A stretch of DNA of 64,000 nt from an uncultured Sphingomonas sp. (GCF_902806265.1 NZ_CADCVZ010000030.1:37282-101281), one strand, 5' to 3'; shown: positions 33,419-42,704, counted from the first letter of the stretch. The notes: generated by a model from the sequence alone, not told the origin. Made by a program: numbers and translations.

Positions 33419-34150
33419 TCATGCCGGCGCTCCCGGCTCCCCGTAACGCGATTGGATGAAGCGACCCTGCGTCTGGAACGCGTCCATATCGTGCTTGGCC
33501 AACCGTTCGCTCACCTCGCCAAGCGCCGACTTCGCCGCGCCCAAGCCCTCGACAAGCCGCTGGTCCACCGTCAGCCCCTCCGCATCAGGCTGGCTGCGAT
33601 AAGCCGGAGGCACGTGCACGTAGCGCTCGACCAGGCCGGGCAGGTGGACGCTCATCAGCCGCCGCGCATCCTGTGCGTCAGGATCGAGCGGATCGACCCG
33701 CTCCAGCGTCGCTTTGAGCGTGCTAAGCTCGGCGCTGATCCCGTCCACCACCGTCTGCGCAGGGGCGGGCAGGGCACGCCGCGTCTTGTAAAGGAAGCTG
33801 TCGAAGCGCTGCACCATCTCGCCGTTGCCGACGTGGGTGGGCACCGTCGGCGTTCGGTCCTCGCCCGGCCAGAAGAACAGCAGCGCGGCGATCCCGATCG
33901 CCACGCCGACCGCCGCCAGGAAGCCGAGAATGCCGATCGGCTTCAGCAGGCCGACGATGATGGTCAGCACGGACACGACCCCCACCGCGACGCCAACTGC
34001 CGCCAGCCGTCGACCGATCGCGCGATTCACCCGCCCGCGCTCGCGCCGCCGCTGCGCCCGCACCTCGCCGCCGCGTTCGTCCAGCGAGCGGTTGACCCGC
34101 TCGACCATCTCGAGCGTGCGCTCGACCTTGCGGGTGAGTTCAGTGCTCAC
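33419..34150 (-). CDS. XpaC-like membrane protein, partner of TelA
   Basis: 243 aa. Charged N-terminus (1-45), then two adjacent membrane segments (about 50-70 and 72-94) and a soluble helical C-terminus rich in Asp/Arg. It has no catalytic motif. It overlaps telA by ATGA on the same strand; the xpaC/yceG-telA pairing is familiar in other bacteria, where it is linked to toxic-anion and cell-envelope stress. Probably forms a membrane complex with TelA. Confidence 0.7.
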   Translation of the reverse strand: MSTELTRKVERTLEMVERVNRSLDERGGEVRAQRRRERGRVNRAIGRRLAAVGVAVGVVSVLTIIVGLLKPIGILGFLAAVGVAIGIAALLFFWPGEDRTPTVPTHVGNGEMVQRFDSFLYKTRRALPAPAQTVVDGISAELSTLKATLERVDPLDPDAQDARRLMSVHLPGLVERYVHVPPAYRSQPDAEGLTVDQRLVEGLGAAKSALGEVSERLAKHDMDAFQTQGRFIQSRYGEPGAPA

Positions 34151-35346
34151 TTCACCTCAAGCGGATTGAGCGGCGAGGGGCCTTCCAGCCGCCCCTGCTG
34201 CGCACCTTCCGCCCGCGCGATGTAGCCGCGCGACTTCTCGACCTCGTTGCCAAGCGTGTTCACCGTCTGCTTCATGTTGGCGAGCGCCTGGACCTTGAAC
34301 GCGTCGATCTGGTCCATGGTGTCGTAAATATTCTGGAACGCCCGCTGCAGCGTTTCCAGCGGAATGGTCGAGCTCGCCGCCTGCTCGTGGATCGCGGCCG
34401 ACTGGCTCCGAAGCATCGTGCCGGTCGAGTCGATCATCCCCGCGGTGGTGGTGTTCAGCGCGCCGATCTGCTCCAGCACCAGCCGCTGGTTGGTCAGCGC
34501 CTGCGCTACCGTTACGGCCGTCCTGAGCGCCGCTACCGTCGTCGTCGATGCCCGGTCCACGCCCTTCACCAGCTCGACGTTATTCTTCTTGACGAGGTCC
34601 AGCGCGAGATAGCCCTGCACCGTCACCGCCATCTGCGTCAGCAGGTCGGTCGTCCGCTGCCGCGTGTAGAACAGCGCCGTTTCGCGGATCGCCTTGGCCT
34701 TGGCGGGCTCGGTCGCGTCCAGCTCGTTGGCCTTCTCCTCCAGCTTGCCGTCGAGCGCCTTGGAAATGTGGATCATCTGCTCCAGCCGGTGCATCGTCTT
34801 CCACAGGTTGGCGCGCTCGGTATCGATGGCGGCATTGTCCATCAGCAGCTCGTCCTTCCCGGACTGAAGCCGCGCCAAGATCTGCGAAATGTGGGTCTGC
34901 GAGCTCTGGTACTGCTGGAAATAGTTCTTGAGCTTGTTACCGAACGGGATCAGCCCGAACAGCTTGCGGCCGGGCGACAGCTTGCCGTTGCGCGCCGGAT
35001 CGAGCGCTTCCACCGTGCGCCGCAATTCGGTCAAGTCGGCGCCGATGCCCGTGTCGCTGTCGATCGCCTTGACCGGCCGGTCGAGGAAGCGATTGGACGC
35101 GCCCGCGGCCTCGGCGATCTCCTTGCGCCCCATGGAGGTCAGTTGGTCGACCTTCTTGCCGAAGTCGGGGCTGTTCGCGTCCAGCGCCACCAGTTCGCCG
35201 ACGAACTGGTCCACCCGTTCCTCCAATTGGTCGCGCTCGCCCTCCTTGAGCGGCACCAGCCCCGCGGCCTGCGCCGGCGCCACCGGCTGCAGCACCTCGG
35301 GCGGGTCGAGCTTCAGCTTGGTCTCCGTCTGCACCTGCGTCGCCAT
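34147..35346 (-). CDS. telA: toxic anion resistance protein, TelA family
   Basis: 399 aa from ATG 35346 (AGGGGA upstream); the longer reading to 35409 has no ribosome site. Soluble, almost entirely helical. LSPGRKLFGLIPFGNKLKNYFQQYQSSQTHI and DLVKKNNVELVKGVDRASTTTVAALRTAVTVAQALTNQRLVLEQI (in part) are the TelA blocks I recognise. Linked in other species to tellurite and antimicrobial tolerance; mechanism unclear. First gene of the telA-xpaC pair. Confidence 0.9.
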   Translation of the reverse strand: MATQVQTETKLKLDPPEVLQPVAPAQAAGLVPLKEGERDQLEERVDQFVGELVALDANSPDFGKKVDQLTSMGRKEIAEAAGASNRFLDRPVKAIDSDTGIGADLTELRRTVEALDPARNGKLSPGRKLFGLIPFGNKLKNYFQQYQSSQTHISQILARLQSGKDELLMDNAAIDTERANLWKTMHRLEQMIHISKALDGKLEEKANELDATEPAKAKAIRETALFYTRQRTTDLLTQMAVTVQGYLALDLVKKNNVELVKGVDRASTTTVAALRTAVTVAQALTNQRLVLEQIGALNTTTAGMIDSTGTMLRSQSAAIHEQAASSTIPLETLQRAFQNIYDTMDQIDAFKVQALANMKQTVNTLGNEVEKSRGYIARAEGAQQGRLEGPSPLNPLEVK

Positions 35347-35577
35347 TGCATTCCCCTGACCTGACCTTGCTTGACGCCGAACATGACCCACGCAGCCCGC
35401 GCAGCGCAAGCATCTCCACTGTATTATAGATGTGGCACACTAGCGGTTCAAGAACGCACGGAGGCGCCGTCAGTGTTCCGTTAACCCTGTTCGGCAGCAC
35501 TTCGCTCACCCTGTCGGGACTAGTGGTAGGCCCAAAGGTGCCGGGACGTCTGGCGATGTAAGGGGAGCAAACGAGGC

Positions 35578-36984
35578 ATGTTGAGCTTCTTGAGGGCGCT
35601 TTGGCGCGACAAGCGGGGCAACGTCCTGATCCTCATGGCGGCGGGCATGCCGATGTTGATCGGCATGGCGGGGCTTGCCACCGACACCATCCAATGGGCA
35701 TTGTGGAAGCGCCAACTGCAACGCGCCGCGGACTCGGCGGCGATCGCCGGCGTGTACCAGCGGAACGTGACCCCGCTCGGGGCTACCACCGGGGTGAGTG
35801 ACGCTATTCTGCGCGATCTCGCGCTCAATCAGCATGCTGGAACGCTCCTCGAGGCGATTCCCGCGACCTGCCCGGTAACCGGCAACCCGATACTGACATG
35901 CCCTGCGGATGTTGGCACAGGTGCCGACAGGCGGATGAACCAGGTCAGCGTTACCCTGAAGCTGAAGAAGGAATTGGCATTCAGTTCATTCTTCATCTCC
36001 GCGCCGCCGACCATCACGGTAAGCTCCACCGCAGCCAGCGTCCCCGGGGCCGGCGAATATTGCGTGATCGCGCTTGATCCCCGGGACGTTGTCGGCTCCG
36101 ACATCGGCGGCAGCACGGATGTGAACCTTGGCGACTGTTGCTTAATCTCGAATTCCAAGCACCCGAACCAAGCCTTCAAGAATACGGGCTCCGGTTCGAC
36201 GGTCCGGGCAGGCTGCATCGCCGCCGCAGGTGGGGTGGAATATTCAGAGTCGGAAAACTGGGACGTCGACAATTACTACCCGTACAGTGAGCCGGCAGCC
36301 GATCCTTACGCGGACTTGCCGACGCCCACCGAAGCCGACTGCGATCCTGATCCTGCCCTCCGGCTCGACTTCGGTTCTCAGCTTACCGTGGACACGGATT
36401 TCAGGGACACACCGACGACCACTCCTGCGGCGAGCCACACAGGCAAGACGATCTGCATCGATGGCGGCTTCGACATCAAGGCGGAACTGACCCTGGCTCC
36501 TGCAACCTATGTGATCAACACCAGCGGAAGCAGCGATGACCTGAAAATGACGGAAAGCGGTGCCAAGCTAAATTGCAGCGGCTGTACGATCATCATGACG
36601 AACTTCGACGATCGGGCAGAGACCGGCAACATTCGCCTGAACGGCGGAACCGTGAACATCTCCGCTCCTGGCGCCACCGCGGTCGGCAACCCCTACATGG
36701 GCGTGGTCCTTTATCAGGACCGCATGGCGGAGGACGACAACAAGCGCGGGACCAACCACGTCAACGGCAACAACACCTCCGGCATACAGGGAGTGGTCTA
36801 CATGCCCAGCCGATCGCTGATGTACAACGGCGGCGGCGGCGTCGCGCAAGACAAGTGCATGCAGATGATTGCGGCCCGGGTGGACTTCAGCGGTAACAGC
36901 TCCTTCAGAATGGGCAGCACTTGCGGACATGCCGGGATGCGGGGGCATACCGGCGGCGGCTGGCTGGTGAGGCTGGTGGCATGA
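35578..36984 (+). CDS. TadG-like Flp pilus assembly / pseudopilin-like protein
   Basis: 468 aa. The N-terminus RALWRDKRGNVLILMAAGMPMLIGMAGLATDTIQWALWKRQLQRAADSAAIAG is the TadE/TadG signature: short positively charged leader, GN at the membrane edge, and one hydrophobic segment (about 15-35). The remaining 430 residues are extracytoplasmic, Thr/Asn/Gly-rich with several Cys pairs; a parallel beta-helix-like middle (GNIRLNGGTVNISAPGA) is suggestive. No clear von Willebrand domain. First of three overlapping TadE/TadG-type genes. Confidence 0.84.
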   Translation: MLSFLRALWRDKRGNVLILMAAGMPMLIGMAGLATDTIQWALWKRQLQRAADSAAIAGVYQRNVTPLGATTGVSDAILRDLALNQHAGTLLEAIPATCPVTGNPILTCPADVGTGADRRMNQVSVTLKLKKELAFSSFFISAPPTITVSSTAASVPGAGEYCVIALDPRDVVGSDIGGSTDVNLGDCCLISNSKHPNQAFKNTGSGSTVRAGCIAAAGGVEYSESENWDVDNYYPYSEPAADPYADLPTPTEADCDPDPALRLDFGSQLTVDTDFRDTPTTTPAASHTGKTICIDGGFDIKAELTLAPATYVINTSGSSDDLKMTESGAKLNCSGCTIIMTNFDDRAETGNIRLNGGTVNISAPGATAVGNPYMGVVLYQDRMAEDDNKRGTNHVNGNNTSGIQGVVYMPSRSLMYNGGGGVAQDKCMQMIAARVDFSGNSSFRMGSTCGHAGMRGHTGGGWLVRLVA

Positions 36985-37472
36985 TGCGCCCCCTTCGCCA
37001 ACTGCACCGCGACGAGCGGGGAGTCGCAATCGTCGAGCTGGCCATCGCAGCACCAATCCTTGCCTGCCTGCTGATGGGCGCAGCCGACATCGGCAATGCC
37101 TTCAGTCGCAAGCTGGCACTGGAGCAAGGCGCACAGCGCGCGGTCGAGAAGGTCATGCAGACCACCGAGCTTGCCAACGTGCAGGATACAATCGCCGGCG
37201 AGGTGGCCATCCAGGCCGATGTCGACGAAAGCCAGGTCACCGTGACCTTCCCTCGCTATTGCGACAGGCGACTGATGCCGGACGTGACCCGTGATGATGA
37301 AACCGGGCTCGCCGAGGGAGAGCCATGCGCCGCCACTGAGACCGAAGGGCATTACATCCTAGTCGTCGTGACTGATCAATATACGCCGTTCTTCCCTGCG
37401 CTGAGCATGGGAACGAAGCTCGCGAACGGCAACTACATGGTACAAGCCAAGGCAGGGATGCGCACGAAATGA
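36981..37472 (+). CDS. TadE-like pseudopilin-type protein
   Basis: 163 aa; the ATG at 36981 overlaps the preceding stop (ATGA). N-terminus HRDERGVAIVELAIAAPILACLLMGAADIGNAFSRKL is a TadE transmembrane motif (GxxxxE after a charged leader). The short extracellular part has Cys in RYCDRR and EPCAATE. Likely a minor pseudopilin-type component of a Tad/Flp system. Confidence 0.84.
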   Translation: MMRPLRQLHRDERGVAIVELAIAAPILACLLMGAADIGNAFSRKLALEQGAQRAVEKVMQTTELANVQDTIAGEVAIQADVDESQVTVTFPRYCDRRLMPDVTRDDETGLAEGEPCAATETEGHYILVVVTDQYTPFFPALSMGTKLANGNYMVQAKAGMRTK

Positions 37473-38158
37473 AGAACCGACATCTTCTGCGCAACGCGAG
37501 TGGCGCGACTATCGTCGAACTAGCGTTCGCTCTGCCGACCTTTGTCGTGCTGATCTACATGATGGTTCAACTTGGACTGCTATACCGGGCCAACTCGGGC
37601 ATTCAACATTCTCTTGGGCAGGGTGCGCGACTTGCAACCCTATTCCCGACGCCTACCGATGCCCAGATCCAAACTAAGATGAACGAGGCGGTCTACGGCA
37701 TCGGGCCGGGCGAGTTCGACACCAGCGTTACCGATCCGGTGGACGACCCGGCCACACCACTCAACGAGAGCCTTGCAGGCTACAAGGATCTTGAGGTGAC
37801 CTATCGTCAGAATACCGACTTGTTGTTCTTCAGGGGGCCGGTTGTCAGCTTGGTGAAGGCCAAGCGAGTATGGGTGGCAAGCACCGCTACAGGCAGCGGT
37901 TCAGGATCGGGTAGCGGTTCAGGCTCGGGCTCCGGCTCCGGCGGTGGCACGGGTGGCGGAACGGGTCCCACCGACCCGCCGCCGACTGACCCGCCGCCGA
38001 CCGATCCGCCACCGACCGACCCGCCGCCCACCGACCCGCCGGCGACCGATCCGCCGCCGACGACGACGCCGCCACCGACGACGACGCCGCCACCGACGAC
38101 GACGCCGCCGACGACGACGCCGCCAGTATGCTTAAAAAAGAACGGTAAACCCTGCTAA
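37469..38158 (+). CDS. TadE-like protein with SG/PTDPP/PTTT repeat tail
   Basis: 229 aa, ATGA overlap with the previous gene. N-terminus NASGATIVELAFALPTFVVLIYMMVQLGLLY is the TadE-type segment. Residues about 142-158 are (SG)n, then Gly-Thr, then repeated PTDPP and PTTTPP blocks until residue 219, closing VCLKKNGKPC with two cysteines. The proline/threonine stretch probably is an extended stalk through the envelope. Codon-level repetition is visible in the DNA at 37892-38126. The convergent enoyl-CoA hydratase gene overlaps its end by 4 bp. Confidence 0.84.
   Translation: MKNRHLLRNASGATIVELAFALPTFVVLIYMMVQLGLLYRANSGIQHSLGQGARLATLFPTPTDAQIQTKMNEAVYGIGPGEFDTSVTDPVDDPATPLNESLAGYKDLEVTYRQNTDLLFFRGPVVSLVKAKRVWVASTATGSGSGSGSGSGSGSGSGGGTGGGTGPTDPPPTDPPPTDPPPTDPPPTDPPATDPPPTTTPPPTTTPPPTTTPPTTTPPVCLKKNGKPC
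37892..38126 (+). repeat. in-frame tandem low-complexity repeats in TadE-like gene
   Basis: GGC-TCx-type Gly-Ser repeats (37892-37944) are followed by CCGACCGACCC-like units coding PTDPP (37967-38058) and CCGACGACGACG-like units coding PTTTP (to 38126). The period is 15 or 18 bases, so reading frame is always kept. Such arrays are prone to length change by slippage. Confidence 0.8.
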
Positions 38159-38913
38159 GCTTTCGCCCGCGCGGAGAAGAAGGCGGCGATCGCCGCCTTC
38201 ACCTCGGCCGACTGCAGCCGCTCGGCGAAATGGCCGTTCTCTAGGTCCATCCGCTCCAGAGCGTCCTCTTGGCTTGGACCGCGCAGCAATCTCTGCGTCA
38301 GGCGTAGCGCTTCGGGTGGCTTGGCCAGCAGCGCCGTTACTACCGCGTCCAGTCGCTCCGTTAGCCTCCCGGCAGCGGCGCGGTGGCTGACGAGGCCGTA
38401 ACGCTCCGCTTCTTCCACCCCGAACGGCTCGCCCAGCAGCAGGTGCCGCGCGGCAACCCGCCGTCCGGCCAGCCGCGGTAGGATCAGCGAGCTGGCTGCT
38501 TCCGGCACCAGCCCAAGGTCGGTGAAGGGCATGTGGAAGCGGCTGCCTTCCTCCGCCACCACCAAGTCGCAGTGGAACAGCATGGTGGTGCCAATGCCCA
38601 CCGCATTGCCGTGCACCGCGGCGACCAGCGGCACCATGTTCCGCGCCAGCGCGCGCAGTAGCCGCCAGACCGGGATGTCGCTTCCGTCCTGAGGGAGCGC
38701 GTTCAGGAAGTCGCCGAGGTCGTTGCCCGCGGTGAAGTCCTCGCCGGCGCCTTCCAGGGTGATGACCCGAACATCGTCGTCCCCGGCCGCTCCTTCGATG
38801 GCGTCCGCCAGCGCTGCATACATCGCGACGGTTATAGCGTTGCGCCGCTCGGGCCGGTTCATGGTGAGCTTAAGGCGTGGCCCGCTGCGCTCGACTAGGA
38901 GGTGCTCGATCAT
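38155..38913 (-). CDS. enoyl-CoA hydratase/isomerase family protein
   Basis: 252 aa crotonase. Oxyanion-hole peptide segments: RRNAITVAMYAAL near 24-36, AGNDLGDFL near 62-70, and AVHGNAVGIGTTMLFHCDLVVA near 99-120. The second catalytic region PFTDLGLVPEAASSLILPRLAG follows; Glu of that block fits the usual catalytic Glu. The first glutamate is less clear. Could be a hydratase or isomerase; acyl chain not inferred. The leucine pathway needs a methylglutaconyl-CoA hydratase, but linkage is too distant to assign it. Confidence 0.86.
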   Translation of the reverse strand: MIEHLLVERSGPRLKLTMNRPERRNAITVAMYAALADAIEGAAGDDDVRVITLEGAGEDFTAGNDLGDFLNALPQDGSDIPVWRLLRALARNMVPLVAAVHGNAVGIGTTMLFHCDLVVAEEGSRFHMPFTDLGLVPEAASSLILPRLAGRRVAARHLLLGEPFGVEEAERYGLVSHRAAAGRLTERLDAVVTALLAKPPEALRLTQRLLRGPSQEDALERMDLENGHFAERLQSAEVKAAIAAFFSARAKA

Positions 38914-38977
38914 GGACGCCCTTGTGACGACCCGCTAAGCGCCGCGCAATCGCCGAACCCAGTCGAGGACCGGATCC

Positions 38978-39631
38978 ATGAAGTTCTTCGCCGACACCGC
39001 TGACGTTGCCGAGATCCGCGAGCTTGCTGAGACCGGGCTGCTGGACGGGGTCACCACCAACCCGACCCTAGTCGCCAAGGCCGGGCGCAACTTTCTCGAG
39101 TCGGTACGGGAGATCGCCCGCGTCGTTTCAGGCCCGGTCAGCGCGGAGGTAGTCGCAGCCGACTACGACGAAATGATGCGCGAGGCGGAGGTGCTTCGGC
39201 GCATCGCCGACAACATCGCGATCAAGGTACCGCTCACCACGGCGGGCTTGAAGGCGTGCAAGGCGCTGACCTCGGACGGGACAATGGTCAACGTCACCTT
39301 GTGCTTCTCCGCGGCGCAAGCGCTGCTCGCCGCCAAGGCAGGGGCGACCTTCATCTCACCGTTCGTCGGGCGGCACGACGATGTCGGCTTCGACGGCATG
39401 GCGCTGATCGCGGACATCCGCCTCATTTACGACAATTACGACTTCGCCACGCAGATCCTAGTCGCCTCCGTGCGCCACCCGATGCATGTGGTGGAAGCCG
39501 CCAGGATCGGCGCCGACGTCATGACGGCACCGCCCAAGATCATCCACCAGCTGATCAAGCATCCGCTGACAGACAATGGCGTGGCGGCGTTCCTTAAGGA
39601 CTGGGAAGGTACGGGTCAGACCATCGTCTGA
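38978..39631 (+). CDS. transaldolase / fructose-6-phosphate aldolase family protein
   Basis: 217 aa, the size of the short TalC/Fsa-type family. [16 protein letters not shown] at the N-terminus, [11 protein letters not shown], Schiff-base Lys in [21 protein letters not shown] and [13 protein letters not shown] are typical. Reaction: transfer of a dihydroxyacetone unit, or aldol cleavage of fructose-6-P. The two activities differ in a few active-site residues that motif reading cannot settle. GAGGACCGG lies upstream of the start. Confidence 0.92.
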   Translation: MKFFADTADVAEIRELAETGLLDGVTTNPTLVAKAGRNFLESVREIARVVSGPVSAEVVAADYDEMMREAEVLRRIADNIAIKVPLTTAGLKACKALTSDGTMVNVTLCFSAAQALLAAKAGATFISPFVGRHDDVGFDGMALIADIRLIYDNYDFATQILVASVRHPMHVVEAARIGADVMTAPPKIIHQLIKHPLTDNGVAAFLKDWEGTGQTIV

Positions 39632-39673
39632 TCCGCACTGGAAATTAACCTCGACCTGCGACATCCTGCTGCC

Positions 39674-40231
39674 ATGGCAAGGGTGATCCAGTTCGAGGAC
39701 CATGCGCTGGCCCGGCTGCGTGCACGCTGCGCCGCGGCGGAGGAAGCCAACCAGGACCTGCTCGCATTCGCCCGCGGCCACTCGGGGGCGGTGCAATCAA
39801 TTCACGGCGCGGTGCTGGCCGCAATGGAAGCGCCGAGCTTCGATGCGCTGCTGCACGTGGTGACCCAGGAATGGCCGCTCATTCTGCGGATCGACGCAGT
39901 GGCCCTGGCGCTGGTGGTCGGCGGACGCGGCTTCAGGGTCGACGCGGGCGGCGCTCAGCTGGTCGATGCGGCGATGCTCGGGCGATCCTTGACGCAGGTC
40001 GACGGCGTGATCCTTCGCGGCGTCGAGCGTGGCCACCCCCTGTTCGGCCCCGCGTGCGACCTCATCCGGGCCGAAGCACTGATCCGCTTGCCGGGCGACG
40101 TGCCGGCGGGACTGTTGGCGCTGGGACAGCGGACCCAACCCAGCCTCGACGGCCGCCATGGCTCGGAGCTTCTGATGTTCCTTGGCCGCAGCTTGTCGGC
40201 TATGATTGCGCGGTGGGCGGGCGAGATCTGA
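39674..40231 (+). CDS. DUF484 family protein
   Basis: 185 aa. Helical N-terminus with heptads (ARLRARCAAAEEANQDLLAFA) then a GAF-like fold (VTQEWPLILRIDAVALALVVGG...RIGLP-type end GRSLSAMIARW). DUF484 is almost always beside xerC, as here, and its role is unknown. Overlaps the xerC start by 19 bp. Confidence 0.85.
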   Translation: MARVIQFEDHALARLRARCAAAEEANQDLLAFARGHSGAVQSIHGAVLAAMEAPSFDALLHVVTQEWPLILRIDAVALALVVGGRGFRVDAGGAQLVDAAMLGRSLTQVDGVILRGVERGHPLFGPACDLIRAEALIRLPGDVPAGLLALGQRTQPSLDGRHGSELLMFLGRSLSAMIARWAGEI

Positions 40232-41139
40232 CGGGGGACACGGCGGAGGCGCTTGCCGTCCGCTTCGGCGACCATCTGGCGCACGACCGCCGTCGCAGCC
40301 CCCATACCGTCCGCGCTTACCAGGCGACGGCGCATCGTTTTATCGGCTTCATGGCCCGGCACCGCGGCGAGGCGATCGGCCGCTACGCGCTGCTGACAAT
40401 CGCGCCGGCCGATCTTCGCGGCTTTCTCGCCGCGCGGCGCAGCGAAGGGCTTGGTCCTTCCTCCGCCGCGCGCGAGCTGTCGGCCGTGCGAGCTTTTCTG
40501 AAGTTCGCTGCGGACGACCTTGGCGAGCAGCCGCAATTGCCGCGAACCCGCGCGCCCAAGCGGCCGCGCACCCTGCCGCGGCCCGCGTCGCCCGCCGATG
40601 CCATGGCGCTGGCCGAAGATGCCGGCGAGGCAGCGACGGAGCCGTGGATCGGGGCCCGTGATCTGGCAGTGCTGCTGCTGCTCTACGGCTCTGGCCTGCG
40701 GGTCGCTGAAGCCATGTCGCTGACCGCCCGGGTGCTGCCCTTGGGTTCGACGCTCCGAGTCGTCGGCAAGCGCAGCAAGCCGCGGGTGGTGCCGTTGATC
40801 CCGGCAGTGCGTGAGGCGATCGACGCCTATGTGAAGCAATGCCCGTGGCCGGTCCGCGGCAGCTCGCCGCTGTTCCTCGGCGCGCGGGGCGGACCGCTCA
40901 ATCCGGACCTGGTGCGCCGTGCCGCGCAGGCTGCACGCCGCCGCCTCGGCCTGCCCGACACGCTGACGCCCCACGCGCTACGGCATAGCTTCGCCACCCA
41001 CCTCCTCGCCCGCGGGGCCGACCTCCGCTCGCTGCAGGAGCTGCTGGGCCACGCCAGCCTCTCGTCCACGCAGATCTACACGGGCGTGGACGCAGCGCGG
41101 CTGCTCGACGTCTATCGCCATGCCCACCCGCGGGCCTGA
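40213..41139 (+). CDS. xerC: site-specific tyrosine recombinase XerC
   Basis: 308 aa, GTG start overlapping DUF484; later starts are possible. N-terminal SAM-like core-binding domain (about 12-95, HDRRRSPHTVRAYQATAHRFIGFM) and C-terminal catalytic domain with Arg in GSGLRVAEA, Lys in GKRSKPRVV, His-x-x-Arg in HALRHSFATHLL, His in LGHASL, and nucleophile Tyr in QIYTGVD. Resolves chromosome dimers with XerD at dif. The DUF484 neighbour argues against a phage integrase. Confidence 0.94.
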   Translation: MGGRDLTGDTAEALAVRFGDHLAHDRRRSPHTVRAYQATAHRFIGFMARHRGEAIGRYALLTIAPADLRGFLAARRSEGLGPSSAARELSAVRAFLKFAADDLGEQPQLPRTRAPKRPRTLPRPASPADAMALAEDAGEAATEPWIGARDLAVLLLLYGSGLRVAEAMSLTARVLPLGSTLRVVGKRSKPRVVPLIPAVREAIDAYVKQCPWPVRGSSPLFLGARGGPLNPDLVRRAAQAARRRLGLPDTLTPHALRHSFATHLLARGADLRSLQELLGHASLSSTQIYTGVDAARLLDVYRHAHPRA

Positions 41140-41142
41140 CTT

Positions 41143-41748
41143 TCAGCTTGGGTGGCGCCGCCGCCAGGTGAGTTGCCGCCACAGGTAGAGCAAGACGATC
41201 GCACCGATCACCACGGTCGAGAGCGGCCCGACCACCTCTTCGATTCGATCGAAGCGGCGGCCGAGCAGATAGCCAGCGACCGCCAGCCCGCTGCTCCAGA
41301 CTACGGTGCCCACGGTGGACCAGATGAGGAAGGTCCTCAGCCGCATGTGCAGCAGCCCCGCAGGGATGGAGACCACCGAGCGGACCGTGGGCAGCACCCG
41401 GCCGATGCCGACCACCACGCCGCCGAAGCGGCCGAACAGCCGCTCGGCTTTCTGCACGTCGCCCCAGTCCATGGTGAGCCAGCGGCCGTGGCGGTCGATG
41501 AACGGGTGGAAGCGCTTCATCCCAATCACCCGCGCGAGCAGGTACCAGAAGAAGTTGCCGACCATCGCGCCGGCCGAGCCTGCGCCGATCACGCCTGCGA
41601 GGTGAAGCGGGCCTTGAGCGGCGCGGAGCCCTGCCACCGGCATGATCACTTCGGAAGGGATCGGCGGGAACACCGTTTCCAGGAACATCAGTAGGAACAC
41701 GCCGACATAGCCGGTCGTGTCGATGAGCCGGAACACCCAGTCGGTCAT
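41143..41748 (-). CDS. DedA-family membrane protein
   Basis: 201 aa, about five or six hydrophobic segments. FLETVFPPIPSEVIMPVAG (residues 23-41) is the DedA signature, with GNFFWYLLARVIG and RFGGVVVGIGRVLPTVRSVVSIPAG near the middle containing conserved Arg residues. DedA proteins are undecaprenyl-phosphate/phospholipid flippase-like and needed for envelope stress. Start overlaps the gshB stop by ATGA. Last gene of rsmI-yraN-gshB-dedA. Confidence 0.92.
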   Translation of the reverse strand: MTDWVFRLIDTTGYVGVFLLMFLETVFPPIPSEVIMPVAGLRAAQGPLHLAGVIGAGSAGAMVGNFFWYLLARVIGMKRFHPFIDRHGRWLTMDWGDVQKAERLFGRFGGVVVGIGRVLPTVRSVVSIPAGLLHMRLRTFLIWSTVGTVVWSSGLAVAGYLLGRRFDRIEEVVGPLSTVVIGAIVLLYLWRQLTWRRRHPS

Positions 41749-42695
41749 GATGCGTGCAGCTTCCGTTGGATGGCGTCCCAGATGATGCCGGGCGTGTTCG
41801 TGCCATTAAATCGGTCCAGTGCAACTAGGCCCGTCGGCGAGGTCACGTTGATCTCCGTCAGCCGCCCGCCGATCACGTCGATACCTACGAACAGCAGCCC
41901 GCGCGCCTTGAGCTCGGGACCGAGCGCGGCGCAGATCTCCCGTTCGCGCTCGGTCAGCTCGGTCTTGGCGGCGGTCCCTCCCGCGGCCAGGTTGGAGCGG
42001 ATCTCGCCCTCGCCCGGAATGCGATTGATCGCGCCGACGGGTTCTCCGTCCACCAGGATGATGCGCTTGTCGCCCTCGCTGACCGCGGGCAGGAAGGCTT
42101 GGGCGATGAACGGCTCTCGCCAGACTTCGCTGAACAGCTCGGCCAACGCCCGCAGGTTGGTACCGTCGGCGCCGATGCGGAACACGGCGGCGCCCGCGTT
42201 GCCGTGCAGCGGCTTGACCACGATCTCGCCGTGACGCTTGTGAAAGGCGGTCAGCTCCTGGAACGAACGGGTGATCAGCGTCGCTGGCATGAAGCGGGCA
42301 AAGTCGAGCACCCACAGCTTCTCCGGCGCGTCGCGGACGCTGCGCGGATCGTTCACCACCAGCGTGCGGCCGGCGAGCCGCTCAAGCAGGTGCGCGGCGG
42401 TGATGTAGGCGATGTCGAACGGGGGGTCCTGGCGCATCAGCACCACATCGCTGTCGTCGGCGAGGTCGAGCGATCGCGGCTCTCCCGCAGTGAAATGATC
42501 GCCCTCAACCCGGCGCACTTCGACCGGTCGGGCGAGCGCGCGCAGCCGTCCGTCCTCGTAAGTCAGCTGGTCGGCCCGATAATGGAACAGCCGGTGACCG
42601 CGCGCCTGGGCTTCGAGCATCAGGGCAAAGGTGGAATCGCCGGCGATGTTGATTCCCTCGAGCGGGTCCATCTGCACGGCGATTGTCAGCGGCAT
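41745..42695 (-). CDS. gshB: glutathione synthetase
   Basis: 316 aa ATP-grasp enzyme. AVQMDPLEGINIAGDSTFALMLEAQARGH at the N-terminus, MRQDPPFDIAYITAAHLLE, the glycine loop KPLHGNAGAAVFRI, and the C-terminal LLFVGIDVIGGRLTEINVTSPTGL are all typical. Joins gamma-glutamylcysteine with glycine. 9 bp after yraN. The gshA partner is not in the window. Confidence 0.96.
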   Translation of the reverse strand: MPLTIAVQMDPLEGINIAGDSTFALMLEAQARGHRLFHYRADQLTYEDGRLRALARPVEVRRVEGDHFTAGEPRSLDLADDSDVVLMRQDPPFDIAYITAAHLLERLAGRTLVVNDPRSVRDAPEKLWVLDFARFMPATLITRSFQELTAFHKRHGEIVVKPLHGNAGAAVFRIGADGTNLRALAELFSEVWREPFIAQAFLPAVSEGDKRIILVDGEPVGAINRIPGEGEIRSNLAAGGTAAKTELTEREREICAALGPELKARGLLFVGIDVIGGRLTEINVTSPTGLVALDRFNGTNTPGIIWDAIQRKLHAS

Positions 42696-42704
42696 GAGCG
42701 CCGC

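Noticed and set aside
37892..38126. Possible CRISPR-like or satellite array
   Set aside because: The repeats have no spacers and keep codon frame within a TadE-like gene, so they are coding low-complexity sequence.
40213..41139. Phage integrase or integration module
   Set aside because: The tyrosine recombinase is next to DUF484, the standard chromosomal xerC context, and there are no phage genes or attachment repeats.
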